A DNA stretch of 64,000 nt from Corythucha ciliata (GCA_038030265.1 CM075939.1:40467253-40531252); one strand, 5' to 3'; shown: positions 11,791 to 24,604, counted from the first letter of the stretch. The notes: generated by a model not told the origin, from the sequence alone. Program-made: numbers and translations.

Positions 11791-12085
11791 ATTCGTTCGT
11801 GAGTGGACGACATCCGGGCGAAAAAAGGTAATTCTCTTCGACTGTTACCTTTTCTCGGGTCTTTCCCTCTACACAAGTCCGAAAACGATTATCACACTCT
11901 TGTCACTGAAAACAAATTCTCCTAATTGTTGGTCTGCGAACAGCAATAGTGATGTGCTATGTTTCATGCTTGTAATGTTGGCAACACAACTGACGTTTCT
12001 TTTATCAGTTTCAATTTATTTACCTTTATTTTGGTAATTCAGTTGACGAATGATCCTCCGTACTAAAAATTCCTTTACAGAACAT
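11791..12085 (+). repeat. Left TIR of element A, copy 1
   Basis: Runs from the target duplication to CCTTTACAGAACAT and pairs with 17420-17724 on the opposite strand. Shared landmarks include TTCGACTGTTACCTTTTCTC, GGTCTGCGAACAGCAATAG and GACGAATGATCCTCCGTA. Confidence 0.8.
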
Positions 12086-13079
12086 AGCTTTTCATACGAT
12101 CACCCACTCAAACTTCATTATGTACATAATTATAAGTTTGAACAGATTTCGTATCTTAGGCATAAATGAAATTTATGCCTCACACCAACGTAGCAATAAG
12201 TTACAGACGTGTGAACTGACCAAGTTATTTTATTTTCAAAAAATCCCACTATCCAACGCCGGGCAAAATCAAGTATGATCAAGCATGAATATATAGCTTG
12301 GGTTTGTACTGCTCGTAGAACCCGTTATTTCTACCGTTTTGTCGTTGGATTTGTTAAAAATGAAAAGACTTGGTCGGTTCATACGACTGTAACTTGAGGT
12401 TACATTGGTCTAAAATGTTCGAAAAGGGCTCATTTCAAAGGAAATGTAACGCTCTTCAACTTATTTTCTGAGAACTAATTGTGAGATACTAAAAGTAGAG
12501 TCGTTACAAAGTAAATAAGTCGAAAAAAACCGAAAATGGTGGTTTTTAACACAATTTTCCAATATTTCCGAGTCACGTCATATTTCCGAGTAAGTTGGAA
12601 AATATTAGGATGTAATTATGAAAAATCGAAACAAGTGACCTTCCTGGTGCTCTCCAGCAGCCCGCTCACATCGGACGTCCCGGGGACTTTTAGTATGTTT
12701 ACCTCCCAACAACCTCAAACACATTGGAAAATTAAAAATTCACTAAACTGACCATGTCCTTTAGCACTGAATAGATTCCCCCCCCCCTCACCAGAGCTAC
12801 AAGTATACGAACGAAGGAGCACTAGTACCATAACGAAGAGCCCCATAAAATCTCCAAAAATGAGCGTTACACGTTGAAGTTAGGTTTAGCAGATTTTTTG
12901 GACTTGAAGCAGCCCGAAAAGGTCCGAGTATGTCCAGCTATTTCCTTGGACTTCAGACCCAACGCAGTAGTGTACCGAGGAATGGCAGAGGGGGTCGCCC
13001 CGGACCCTCTATCAGACAAAAATCGGTAATATTCGTGGCTATAGCTGCTAAAAAGGCGCTGATTCATGGTCTCGCGATG
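12086..13079. other. Unrecognised interior of element A
   Basis: No domain or repeat recognised. Two 71-codon frames (one on each strand) are repeated exactly in copy 2 only because the whole region is duplicated. A C run occurs at 12779-12787. The same content lies at about 18749-19742. Confidence 0.5.
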
Positions 13080-14935
13080 CAACTTCCAGTCTAAAAGTAA
13101 GAAAAAAAATCGCTGATTCGCGGTACATGGAGGCCACTCTACGAATAAATTGTGGAAATCAACGCAAAAGTGTTGTACATTTGGGCAAACCCCGCGGTCA
13201 AAGTTGAGAAAACACGCTATAATATTGACGTTAATTTGCAGTTCAAATTGGGGAAAAGTGCTAATTCTCAGTTAAAAATGGAAAAAATTACTAATTTGCA
13301 GCTTAAATTGAGTCAAACGCCAATTCTTGGCAAAAATTGACAAAACTCGGTAGGTAATGCACGGGTTGGAAATGCTACCACGCTGCTTAAATTTAGAAAA
13401 AGCGAAAATTCGCTGCTAAAATTGAGAGACATCACTAATTCTCGTGAAATTTATAATTTAAAAATGATGATTTTTTGACAGAAATGGATGGATAGATGTA
13501 AATTTTTTGGTTTGAACAAAAAAATTTACATTTATTATTTAAATTCGCACCTTCTGAAGGCATTTTTTAGACTAAAATTCAGAAAAATGGCAAATTCATG
13601 CATGGCTATAGTATAATGTTAAAAAATGCGCTAATTCACGGCTAGAACTGAAAAGAAGCAATAATCTATACCTATAAAAGTTATATAGTTTTGCTAATGC
13701 GGTGGTAAAATGTGAAAAACCGCTAATTAGCGGGTAATACTTAGGCCCACTTTATCATTCGTTGATTAAAGAGCTGACTAAAAACTTCATCTGTTTCATG
13801 ATCAAATATTTCGTCATGGTTCCCAGATGATTTTTCTAAATCAGTTCTTTAAATTTCTTAATCGTCAATAGATAAAGCGGGCTTTGGAAAATAAAATAAT
13901 CAGCCTAGTCAAAATTAAGAGAAAGGTTAATTTTAAGCCTAAAAATTGAGAAAATTGCTACTTTGCGGCTAAAAATGGAAAAAATCGCCAATTTACAGCT
14001 AAAATTGCGCCAAACGCCAATTTGTGACTGAAATTGAGAAAATTCTCTAATTCACGGCTAGAACTGCCGTGAAGCAATAATCTATACCTATAAAAGTTAT
14101 ATAAAATTGCTAATGCGGTGGTAAAATGAGAAAAGCCGCTAATTTGCGGGTAATATTTAGAAAATACAATACTCGGGCTGCTCAAAATTAAGAGAAAGGT
14201 TAATTTTAAGCCTATTGCTTGCTAATTCGCGACTAAAAATGGAAAAACTCGTCAATTTACAGCTAAAATTGCGCCAAACGCCAATTTGTGACTGAAATTG
14301 AGAAAATTCGCTAATTCACAGGTTTGAAACGCTACGACGCGTCGCCGCTACAATTTAGAAAAAGCGCTAATTCGTAGTTGGAATTGAGAAAAATTCCAAA
14401 TTGCGCCAAAAACTGAATGTACGCCAATTTGTGGATTCTGAAGGCAACTTTTCAGGCTGAAATAGAAAAAAAGCGCCAATTTATGGCAATAGGTGAAGAA
14501 ACCGCTAATTCGCGAGTAAACTGAGAAAAATCGCTCATGCATTGCGTATGGTGAACCAAAAAATCCTAATTCGTGAAAAGTCCCCCTATTTTGCGGCTAA
14601 TATTGAGGAAAACATTTAAGAAAAACGTTAATTTCAAGCTAAAACTGAGATAAGTTTAAGTGCCAACCCCCTGGTAAAAAAATTTAAAAAATCGGTAATA
14701 TTCTGCTAAAATTTAGGAAAACGCCAAAGCTCGTGGTTAATTAAGAAACAACGCTCACGGGATAAAAACGATACTTTGTTGCTAAAGTTGAGAAAATGCG
14801 CAAATGCATTGCTTGGGAGGGGGTGGGGCAAAACCGCTAATCTGCGACTGAAATTGAGAAGAACGATACACTCGGCCAAAATTGAGAAAAGCCCTAATTT
14901 GCGGGTAGAGTCCAAAAATCGCCCTTAACTGAGAG
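13080..14935 (-). repeat. Satellite A, inverted orientation, inside element A copy 1
   Basis: Dozens of diverged copies of the satellite in the reverse sense, for example GCTAATTCGCGAGTAAA and GCTAAAATTGCGCCAAACGC. Spacing is mostly 28-35 bp. Short local duplications occur: the stretch around 13980-14060 is closely repeated around 14220-14310. This is the longest satellite A tract inside a mobile element here. Confidence 0.75.
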
Positions 14936-15520
14936 ATTGAGGCTATGATGAGGCCAGCAAGATTTCCAGATTCAAGAGTGTGCTGGCTGGGTGGAATGAT
15001 GACTAAATTGTGAAATTACCCCCCTCCCCTCACCCTACCAAGATTTCAATCTGATCCCCCCCCCAGGACAAATTCCTACCTACGCCACTGACCACGTCGT
15101 CTATATTCTCTTATTGACTGGACTAAATACCACAACCCCCTGAATCGTATCTACATGTATAGGCAACTCCTCAGATTCAACTGCGTGATTCATTGCTAAA
15201 TATGCAATGTCGTTGCCGAGAAATATAAAATAGCTCGATGAGCAATTTATACGTCAAAAGACTCAAGCATAGATACGCAGGCAAAACGGCATTTGGCTGT
15301 TGGGTTGTTATAGTGTATCACGCACCTACTAGACCCGAATTTCAGGAAAAATTCTTACATATACCTATCTTCTTAATCACTTAATTTGGTTATTGCGTCA
15401 GCATTCGTTTATTCGGCAGAAATAACCAAAATAAACCATTTTTCATCAAAATCTAGAACTTGACTTCTTCAAAATCGGACATTTTCACTTAGGTCAAATT
15501 AATAGGCCGTTATTAATCAA
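14936..15520. other. Unrecognised interior of element A
   Basis: No recognisable feature apart from C runs near 15020 and 15056. The same content is at 21598-22182 in copy 2. Confidence 0.45.
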
Positions 15521-15966
15521 CAATGGGGAACCTGCACATTTTTCAAAAGTCTGTGTTTCTTAAAGAGGGCCCTTCCACAAGCCTATTGCTCACATTAAAC
15601 TTTGAAAGCAATAAAAGATGCTTTTTCAGCGAATTTTTAAAAGTTTTGAGTGGGGGTTCGATTACGTCAAAAGTTATTTATTGAAATTGATGATGCGGGG
15701 AAGAGGGGGTTAGACGCGTTTACTGGAAGGACATTTTTCATGTTATTTGTAAACGAACAATTTTAGAGTTCCCTCAGTTGCTTCACAAGTAAGGATTGAC
15801 GTCATTTCCCCTCGCACCATCCATCCCCTCCTGAAGAACTTTGAACCTTTTTTAAAAATCTTAAAACGCACCAATCGGGTTGCAACTTCCGTTGTTATCT
15901 TTCAGTTCACGGGTCAAATCACCGGTATGCTTTTCTTCTCAATCTGAGATTCATGCAAGTTCCCCC
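15521..15966. mobile_element. M1 element inside element A copy 1
   Basis: Starts CAATGGGGAACCTGCAC and ends ATGCAAGTTCCCCCTT, the inverted termini of M1, with the body colinear with 1129-1683 minus the hairpin insertion. Repeated at 22183-22628 as part of the big duplication. Confidence 0.7.
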
Positions 15967-15978
15967 TTAAAGCCAGGT

Positions 15979-16036
15979 CACACCTATCATGCACGCTTCC
16001 GATCAGACACCGATCATGCATTTTTTGATAGGTGTG
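15979..16036. repeat. Hairpin CACACCTATCATGCA
   Basis: CACACCTATCATGCA and TGCATTTTTTGATAGGTGTG face each other across about 25 bases and could be the core of a small foldback MITE. Duplicated at 22641-22698. Confidence 0.5.
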
Positions 16037-16299
16037 GGGACCGTAATAGGCGTTAATACCGAATAATTCACGGCTATTACGCTTCATTCACATGATCATG
16101 AAAAAAGAACTGCTCAAATTCAGAGGACAATCAAGAGTATAATTATTTAATTCGTCTCATAATCCATGTTTCTTGATGAGTTCATCTTGTTCTAGCATAT
16201 CAGGCATTAAACAATAATCAATCAAGAAGCCATCGAAACTGCCCTTGAGCTATTCTAGCCAGAATATAATACCAATATAATAGTGGGAAAAATGGCATA

Positions 16300-17095
16300 G
16301 TTTCGTCACTTTTGAGAGGTACTCTGATGGACCTTACAAGCCTTAAAGCGGGGCAAATTCTTGCTTTATTGGTCAGCCAGAGTCTGCATTTGAAGCATTG
16401 GAGGAGCTATTAATAAAACGTCGAGCGTTTTCAGCCGGAGGACAACACCTGTAACATTCAAAATGGCTTAATTTCGTCACTTTTGAGAGGTACTCTGGTG
16501 CAACGTACGAGCCTTAAAGCGGGGCAAATTCATGCTTTATTGGTCAGCCAGAGTCTAAATTTGAAGCACTGGAGGAGCTATTAATAAAACGCCGATCGTT
16601 TTCATCCGGAGGACGATCTTACAAGCCTTATAAAGCGGGGCAAAATCTTGTTTTATTAGTCAGTCAGAGTCTTAATTTGATGCCTCAGCCGAAGGACAAC
16701 ACCTCACCACTTGTAAGGGTCAAAATGGATTAATTTCGTCACTTTTGAGACGTACACTGGTGCAACTTACAAGCCTTAAAGCGGGGCAAAATCTTGTTTT
16801 ATAGTCAGCCGGAGACTTAATTTTAAGCCCCAGCCAGAGGACTTCACCTCACCACCTGTAACGGTCAAAATGGATTAATTTCGTCACTTTTGTGAGGTAC
16901 GCTGTTGAAACTTACAAGCCTCAAAGTGAGGAAAACTCTTGATTTATTAGTCAGCCAGAGCCTAAATTTGAAGCACTGGAAGAGCTATTAATTAAACGTC
17001 GATCGTTTTCAGCCGGAGGACGATCTTACAAGACTTAAAGCGGGGCAAATTCTTGCTTTATTGGTCAGCCAGAGTCTAAATTTGAAGCACTAGAG
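16300..17095 (+). repeat. Six-unit tandem repeat, 114-167 bp, element A copy 1
   Basis: Six copies of a unit marked by CTTACAAGCCTTAAAGCGGG, at about 16336, 16503, 16617, 16765, 16907 and 17027. Other shared phrases are GGTCAGCCAGAGTCT and CCGGAGGACAACACCT. Units differ by deletions, so spacing varies. No coding content was recognised. Such subterminal arrays are common in large non-autonomous DNA elements. The last 300 bases before the right TIR carry nothing recognised. Confidence 0.75.
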
Positions 17096-17419
17096 TGCTG
17101 TTGGATTAGAAAGCAAAACAGAAGCATGAATTTTGTACCGGATGATAGAGAGGATAATTACATACGGAATCTTATCAAAAAGAGATGAAAAAAGAGTATG
17201 AGATGCCTCGCATGTTTTAGCTTAATATTCTTTGGTTTCACAAACCTGTCTTAACTGTAAGTTCCGTGAGGTAGCTTGAAGAATATTGCGTGATGAATAC
17301 TTTAAATCCTTCATTAGATAAGTTGTATACAATTGAGGCACTTACAATATGAATAATTCCAGAAACAAAACACACATTCGAAAGGAGATTGAGTCTTTTT
17401 GAGTTATGTTGTCACACCG

Positions 17420-17724
17420 ATGTTCTGTAAAGGAATTTTTAATACGGAGGATCATTCGTCAACTGAATTACCAAAATAAAGGGAAATAAATTGAAATTGA
17501 TAAAAGAAACGTCAGTTGTGTTGCCAACATTTCAACACAAAAAAGTCGAGCATGAAATATAGCACATCACTATTGCTGTTCGCAGACCAACTATTAGGAG
17601 AATTTGATTTTAGTGGCAAGAGTTTGATGATTGTTTTCGGACTTGTGTAGATTGAACAACCCGAGAAAAGGTAACAGTCGAAGAGAATTACCTTTTTTCG
17701 CCCCGTTGTCGGCATCCCTTCGTT
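17420..17724 (-). repeat. Right TIR of element A, copy 1
   Basis: Reverse complement of 11791-12085 with scattered substitutions and one roughly 12-bp length difference near 17535-17550. A 67-codon minus-strand frame inside it has no recognised domain. Confidence 0.8.
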
Positions 17725-18453
17725 CGTCTGTCGTCGATTTTACTCTCGGCAGATCTGGACGAGTGATGGCTCAAAAGTTGTCTTCATCTCTAGGTGTACA
17801 CTGTAAAATTTGAAAACGATTGGTCGAGCGACTTGGAAGATATTATAACAAACGTGCTCGAAGTTGAAACGGTTGTGTCCTGATAACTCCCAGGAAATGT
17901 TACGGATATTAATAATTGACCGCTCAAAATCTTCATCAAGGTCCCTTGAAGATATTGCTAAAATTTGAATGAAATTTGTTGAGTGGAACAGTTGCTAGGC
18001 TACGGCTCGGAAGTATGCGTTTCTGGGGCCCTCCTGACACGGTCATATCAGACGGTCAGACCCCGTCGCAGGGCGGTCCACCACTCGTACCCTACATCGT
18101 ACGCCGCTGAAAGTAAGAGAGTGACAAGGACAGTGATAGACACGCCAACGCCCTTTTTTACATGCATTTTTTCTCGTCCGGCCTTTCCCCCCTCGTTTTG
18201 CTAGACACGCCCCTTAGAACCAGGAGCTCCCGGCTCACCCCTCCTCTGAAGCCTGCAATGAAATCAGCCTTAAAGCCCTGTTCACAAGGCGTCTGTGGGG
18301 GTCTGTGCTACTTATCAAAATGCTTTTACTTCCATGTTCCCGTAGGGAAGGATGTTTGGTAGTGACAACAAAAAAACATTTTTAGCTGACACATGATTCG
18401 TGTTCCTGAACCCCGAAAAGGCCTAAATATCGATTTTCAGTATGGCGTCTGTC

Positions 18454-18748
18454 ATTCGTTCGTGAGTGGACGACATCCGGGCGAAAAAAGGTAATTCTCT
18501 TCGACTGTTACCTTTTCTCGGGTCTTTCCCTCTACACAAGTCCGAAAACGATTATCACACTCTTGTCACTGAAAACAAATTCTCCTAATTGTTGGTCTGC
18601 GAACAGCAATAGTGATGTGCTATGTTTCATGCTTGTAATGTTGGCAACACAACTGACGTTTCTTTTATCAGTTTCAATTTATTTACCTTTATTTTGGTAA
18701 TTCAGTTGACGAATGATCCTCCGTACTAAAAATTCCTTTACAGAACAT
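18454..18748 (+). repeat. Left TIR of element A, copy 2
   Basis: Equivalent of 11791-12085; identical as far as read. Confidence 0.8.
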
Positions 18749-19742
18749 AGCTTTTCATACGATCACCCACTCAAACTTCATTATGTACATAATTATAAGT
18801 TTGAACAGATTTCGTATCTTAGGCATAAATGAAATTTATGCCTCACACCAACGTAGCAATAAGTTACAGACGTGTGAACTGACCAAGTTATTTTATTTTC
18901 AAAAAATCCCACTATCCAACGCCGGGCAAAATCAAGTATGATCAAGCATGAATATATAGCTTGGGTTTGTACTGCTCGTAGAACCCGTTATTTCTACCGT
19001 TTTGTCGTTGGATTTGTTAAAAATGAAAAGACTTGGTCGGTTCATACGACTGTAACTTGAGGTTACATTGGTCTAAAATGTTCGAAAAGGGCTCATTTCA
19101 AAGGAAATGTAACGCTCTTCAACTTATTTTCTGAGAACTAATTGTGAGATACTAAAAGTAGAGTCGTTACAAAGTAAATAAGTCGAAAAAAACCGAAAAT
19201 GGTGGTTTTTAACACAATTTTCCAATATTTCCGAGTCACGTCATATTTCCGAGTAAGTTGGAAAATATTAGGATGTAATTATGAAAAATCGAAACAAGTG
19301 ACCTTCCTGGTGCTCTCCAGCAGCCCGCTCACATCGGACGTCCCGGGGACTTTTAGTATGTTTACCTCCCAACAACCTCAAACACATTGGAAAATTAAAA
19401 ATTCACTAAACTGACCATGTCCTTTAGCACTGAATAGATTCCCCCCCCCCTCACCAGAGCTACAAGTATACGAACGAAGGAGCACTAGTACCATAACGAA
19501 GAGCCCCATAAAATCTCCAAAAATGAGCGTTACACGTTGAAGTTAGGTTTAGCAGATTTTTTGGACTTGAAGCAGCCCGAAAAGGTCCGAGTATGTCCAG
19601 CTATTTCCTTGGACTTCAGACCCAACGCAGTAGTGTACCGAGGAATGGCAGAGGGGGTCGCCCCGGACCCTCTATCAGACAAAAATCGGTAATATTCGTG
19701 GCTATAGCTGCTAAAAAGGCGCTGATTCATGGTCTCGCGATG

Positions 19743-21597
19743 CAACTTCCAGTCTAAAAGTAAGAAAAAAAATCGCTGATTCGCGGTACATGGAGGCCAC
19801 TCTACGAATAAATTGTGGAAATCAACGCAAAAGTGTTGTACATTTGGGCAAACCCCGCGGTCAAAGTTGAGAAAACACGCTATAATATTGACGTTAATTT
19901 GCAGTTCAAATTGGGGAAAAGTGCTAATTCTCAGTTAAAAATGGAAAAAATTACTAATTTGCAGCTTAAATTGAGTCAAACGCCAATTCTTGGCAAAAAT
20001 TGACAAAACTCGGTAGGTAATGCACGGGTTGGAAATGCTACCACGCTGCTTAAATTTAGAAAAAGCGAAAATTCGCTGCTAAAATTGAGAGACATCACTA
20101 ATTCTCGTGAAATTTATAATTTAAAAATGATGATTTTTTGACAGAAATGGATGGATAGATGTAAATTTTTGGTTTGAACAAAAAAATTTACATTTATTAT
20201 TTAAATTCGCACCTTCTGAAGGCATTTTTTAGACTAAAATTCAGAAAAATGGCAAATTCATGCATGGCTATAGTATAATGTTAAAAAATGCGCTAATTCA
20301 CGGCTAGAACTGAAAAGAAGCAATAATCTATACCTATAAAAGTTATATAGTTTTGCTAATGCGGTGGTAAAATGTGAAAAACCGCTAATTAGCGGGTAAT
20401 ACTTAGGCCCACTTTATCATTCGTTGATTAAAGAGCTGACTAAAAACTTCATCTGTTTCATGATCAAATATTTCGTCATGGTTCCCAGATGATTTTTCTA
20501 AATCAGTTCTTTAAATTTCTTAATCGTCAATAGATAAAGCGGGCTTTGGAAAATAAAATAATCAGCCTAGTCAAAATTAAGAGAAAGGTTAATTTTAAGC
20601 CTAAAAATTGAGAAAATTGCTACTTTGCGGCTAAAAATGGAAAAAATCGCCAATTTACAGCTAAAATTGCGCCAAACGCCAATTTGTGACTGAAATTGAG
20701 AAAATTCTCTAATTCACGGCTAGAACTGCCGTGAAGCAATAATCTATACCTATAAAAGTTATATAAAATTGCTAATGCGGTGGTAAAATGAGAAAAGCCG
20801 CTAATTTGCGGGTAATATTTAGAAAATACAATACTCGGGCTGCTCAAAATTAAGAGAAAGGTTAATTTTAAGCCTATTGCTTGCTAATTCGCGACTAAAA
20901 ATGGAAAAACTCGTCAATTTACAGCTAAAATTGCGCCAAACGCCAATTTGTGACTGAAATTGAGAAAATTCGCTAATTCACAGGTTTGAAACGCTACGAC
21001 GCGTCGCCGCTACAATTTAGAAAAAGCGCTAATTCGTAGTTGGAATTGAGAAAAATTCCAAATTGCGCCAAAAACTGAATGTACGCCAATTTGTGGATTC
21101 TGAAGGCAACTTTTCAGGCTGAAATAGAAAAAAAGCGCCAATTTATGGCAATAGGTGAAGAAACCGCTAATTCGCGAGTAAACTGAGAAAAATCGCTCAT
21201 GCATTGCGTATGGTGAACCAAAAAATCCTAATTCGTGAAAAGTCCCCCTATTTTGCGGCTAATATTGAGGAAAACATTTAAGAAAAACGTTAATTTCAAG
21301 CTAAAACTGAGATAAGTTTAAGTGCCAACCCCCTGGTAAAAAAATTTAAAAAATCGGTAATATTCTGCTAAAATTTAGGAAAACGCCAAAGCTCGTGGTT
21401 AATTAAGAAACAACGCTCACGGGATAAAAACGATACTTTGTTGCTAAAGTTGAGAAAATGCGCAAATGCATTGCTTGGGAGGGGGTGGGGCAAAACCGCT
21501 AATCTGCGACTGAAATTGAGAAGAACGATACACTCGGCCAAAATTGAGAAAAGCCCTAATTTGCGGGTAGAGTCCAAAAATCGCCCTTAACTGAGAG
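19743..21597 (-). repeat. Satellite A, inverted, inside element A copy 2
   Basis: Equivalent of 13080-14935; the one noticed difference is a single T fewer near 20166. Confidence 0.75.
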
Positions 21598-22182
21598 ATT
21601 GAGGCTATGATGAGGCCAGCAAGATTTCCAGATTCAAGAGTGTGCTGGCTGGGTGGAATGATGACTAAATTGTGAAATTACCCCCCTCCCCTCACCCTAC
21701 CAAGATTTCAATCTGATCCCCCCCCCAGGACAAATTCCTACCTACGCCACTGACCACGTCGTCTATATTCTCTTATTGACTGGACTAAATACCACAACCC
21801 CCTGAATCGTATCTACATGTATAGGCAACTCCTCAGATTCAACTGCGTGATTCATTGCTAAATATGCAATGTCGTTGCCGAGAAATATAAAATAGCTCGA
21901 TGAGCAATTTATACGTCAAAAGACTCAAGCATAGATACGCAGGCAAAACGGCATTTGGCTGTTGGGTTGTTATAGTGTATCACGCACCTACTAGACCCGA
22001 ATTTCAGGAAAAATTCTTACATATACCTATCTTCTTAATCACTTAATTTGGTTATTGCGTCAGCATTCGTTTATTCGGCAGAAATAACCAAAATAAACCA
22101 TTTTTCATCAAAATCTAGAACTTGACTTCTTCAAAATCGGACATTTTCACTTAGGTCAAATTAATAGGCCGTTATTAATCAA

Positions 22183-22628
22183 CAATGGGGAACCTGCACA
22201 TTTTTCAAAAGTCTGTGTTTCTTAAAGAGGGCCCTTCCACAAGCCTATTGCTCACATTAAACTTTGAAAGCAATAAAAGATGCTTTTTCAGCGAATTTTT
22301 AAAAGTTTTGAGTGGGGGTTCGATTACGTCAAAAGTTATTTATTGAAATTGATGATGCGGGGAAGAGGGGGTTAGACGCGTTTACTGGAAGGACATTTTT
22401 CATGTTATTTGTAAACGAACAATTTTAGAGTTCCCTCAGTTGCTTCACAAGTAAGGATTGACGTCATTTCCCCTCGCACCATCCATCCCCTCCTGAAGAA
22501 CTTTGAACCTTTTTTAAAAATCTTAAAACGCACCAATCGGGTTGCAACTTCCGTTGTTATCTTTCAGTTCACGGGTCAAATCACCGGTATGCTTTTCTTC
22601 TCAATCTGAGATTCATGCAAGTTCCCCC
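22183..22628. mobile_element. M1 element inside element A copy 2
   Basis: Equivalent of 15521-15966, with the same inverted termini. The hairpin corresponding to 15979-16036 follows at 22641-22698. Confidence 0.7.
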
Positions 22629-22961
22629 TTAAAGCCAGGTCACACCTATCATGCACGCTTCCGATCAGACACCGATCATGCATTTTTTGATAGGTGTGGG
22701 GACCGTAATAGGCGTTAATACCGAATAATTCACGGCTATTACGCTTCATTCACATGATCATGAAAAAAAGAACTGCTCAAATTCAGAGGACAATCAAGAG
22801 TATAATTATTTAATTCGTCTCATAATCCATGTTTCTTGATGAGTTCATCTTGTTCTAGCATATCAGGCATTAAACAATAATCAATCAAGAAGCCATCGAA
22901 ACTGCCCTTGAGCTATTCTAGCCAGAATATAATACCAATATAATAGTGGGAAAAATGGCAT

Positions 22962-23757
22962 AGTTTCGTCACTTTTGAGAGGTACTCTGATGGACCTTAC
23001 AAGCCTTAAAGCGGGGCAAATTCTTGCTTTATTGGTCAGCCAGAGTCTGCATTTGAAGCATTGGAGGAGCTATTAATAAAACGTCGAGCGTTTTCAGCCG
23101 GAGGACAACACCTGTAACATTCAAAATGGCTTAATTTCGTCACTTTTGAGAGGTACTCTGGTGCAACGTACGAGCCTTAAAGCGGGGCAAATTCATGCTT
23201 TATTGGTCAGCCAGAGTCTAAATTTGAAGCACTGGAGGAGCTATTAATAAAACGCCGATCGTTTTCATCCGGAGGACGATCTTACAAGCCTTATAAAGCG
23301 GGGCAAAATCTTGTTTTATTAGTCAGTCAGAGTCTTAATTTGATGCCTCAGCCGAAGGACAACACCTCACCACTTGTAAGGGTCAAAATGGATTAATTTC
23401 GTCACTTTTGAGACGTACACTGGTGCAACTTACAAGCCTTAAAGCGGGGCAAAATCTTGTTTTATAGTCAGCCGGAGACTTAATTTTAAGCCCCAGCCAG
23501 AGGACTTCACCTCACCACCTGTAACGGTCAAAATGGATTAATTTCGTCACTTTTGTGAGGTACGCTGTTGAAACTTACAAGCCTCAAAGTGAGGAAAACT
23601 CTTGATTTATTAGTCAGCCAGAGCCTAAATTTGAAGCACTGGAAGAGCTATTAATTAAACGTCGATCGTTTTCAGCCGGAGGACGATCTTACAAGACTTA
23701 AAGCGGGGCAAATTCTTGCTTTATTGGTCAGCCAGAGTCTAAATTTGAAGCACTAGA
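22962..23757 (+). repeat. Six-unit tandem repeat, element A copy 2
   Basis: Equivalent of 16300-17095, with the same number and order of units. Confidence 0.75.
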
Positions 23758-24082
23758 GTGCTGTTGGATTAGAAAGCAAAACAGAAGCATGAATTTTGTA
23801 CCGGATGATAGAGAGGATAATTACATACGGAATCTTATCAAAAAGAGATGAAAAAAGAGTATGAGATGCCTCGCATGTTTTAGCTTAATATTCTTTGGTT
23901 TCACAAACCTGTCTTAACTGTAAGTTCCGTGAGGTAGCTTGAAGAATATTGCGTGATGAATACTTTAAATCCTTCATTAGATAAGTTGTATACAATTGAG
24001 GCACTTACAATATGAATAATTCCAGAAACAAAACACACATTCGAAAGGAGATTGAGTCTTTTTGAGTTATGTTGTCACACCG

Positions 24083-24387
24083 ATGTTCTGTAAAGGAATT
24101 TTTAATACGGAGGATCATTCGTCAACTGAATTACCAAAATAAAGGGAAATAAATTGAAATTGATAAAAGAAACGTCAGTTGTGTTGCCAACATTTCAACA
24201 CAAAAAAGTCGAGCATGAAATATAGCACATCACTATTGCTGTTCGCAGACCAACTATTAGGAGAATTTGATTTTAGTGGCAAGAGTTTGATGATTGTTTT
24301 CGGACTTGTGTAGATTGAACAACCCGAGAAAAGGTAACAGTCGAAGAGAATTACCTTTTTTCGCCCCGTTGTCGGCATCCCTTCGTT
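24083..24387 (-). repeat. Right TIR of element A, copy 2
   Basis: Equivalent of 17420-17724. Confidence 0.8.
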
Positions 24388-24604
24388 CGTCTGTCGTCGA
24401 TTTTACTCTCGGCAGATCTGGACGAGTGATGGCTCAAAAGTTGTGTCTTCATCTCTAGGTGTACACTGTAAAATTTGAAAACGATTGGTTGAGCGATATG
24501 GAAGATATTATAGCAAATGTTTAATAGGTTGCAACCTCTTAAACCCGGCTTTTTTTTATAGAGTTATGCAACAACACGCACGACAAACAAAATGGCTTTG
24601 CTAC

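Larger units (their letters stand above)
11791..17724. mobile_element. Large non-autonomous TIR element 'A', copy 1
   Basis: A 5,934-bp segment flanked by the direct repeat CGTCTGTC and ending in long inverted repeats (11791-12085 and 17420-17724). The outermost 25 bases match only loosely; from GCGAAAAAAGGTAATTC inward the match is strong. There is no transposase-like frame. Inside are, in order, unrecognised DNA, an inverted-orientation satellite A tract, unrecognised DNA, an M1 element, a hairpin and six units of a tandem repeat. An 8-bp duplication with TIRs of this length is compatible with MULE-like, P-like or hAT-like elements; the sequence does not decide. Confidence 0.75.
11681..18352. 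repeat. Tandem duplication, repeat 1 (S unit plus large element)
   Basis: This segment and 18353-24515 are direct repeats. Matching positions differ by 6,662-6,663 bp throughout (for example 12536 and 19199; 14348 and 21010; 17512 and 24175). Only isolated one-base differences were noticed, such as one T in the run near 13505 and one A near 16108. Each repeat consists of an S head, the 5,934-bp element and an S tail; the second tail is cut short. Such identity implies a very recent duplication, array homogenisation, or an assembly artefact. Confidence 0.85.
18454..24387. mobile_element. Large non-autonomous TIR element 'A', copy 2
   Basis: Also 5,934 bp, with the same CGTCTGTC duplication and the same internal order as copy 1. 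Sharing one insertion point in homologous S units shows that the two copies arose by duplication of an already occupied unit rather than by two insertions. Confidence 0.75.
18353..24515. repeat. Tandem duplication, repeat 2
   Basis: Second copy of the S-plus-element-A unit. After the right target duplication only about 120 bases of S tail follow (to AGATATTATAGCAAATG near 24515), and these are more diverged than the element itself, for example GGTTGAGCGATATGG against GGTCGAGCGACTTGG. This marks the end of the array. Confidence 0.85.

Noticed and set aside
12536..12751. 71-codon frame duplicated exactly in both element A copies
   Set aside because: Identity is due to the recent 6.66-kb duplication. 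It is too short, has no motif and no conservation independent of the duplication.
11791..17724. Element A as a Polinton/Maverick derivative
   Set aside because: Long TIRs would suit, but those elements make 6-bp duplications and start with AG; here the duplication is 8 bp and no viral-type gene remains.
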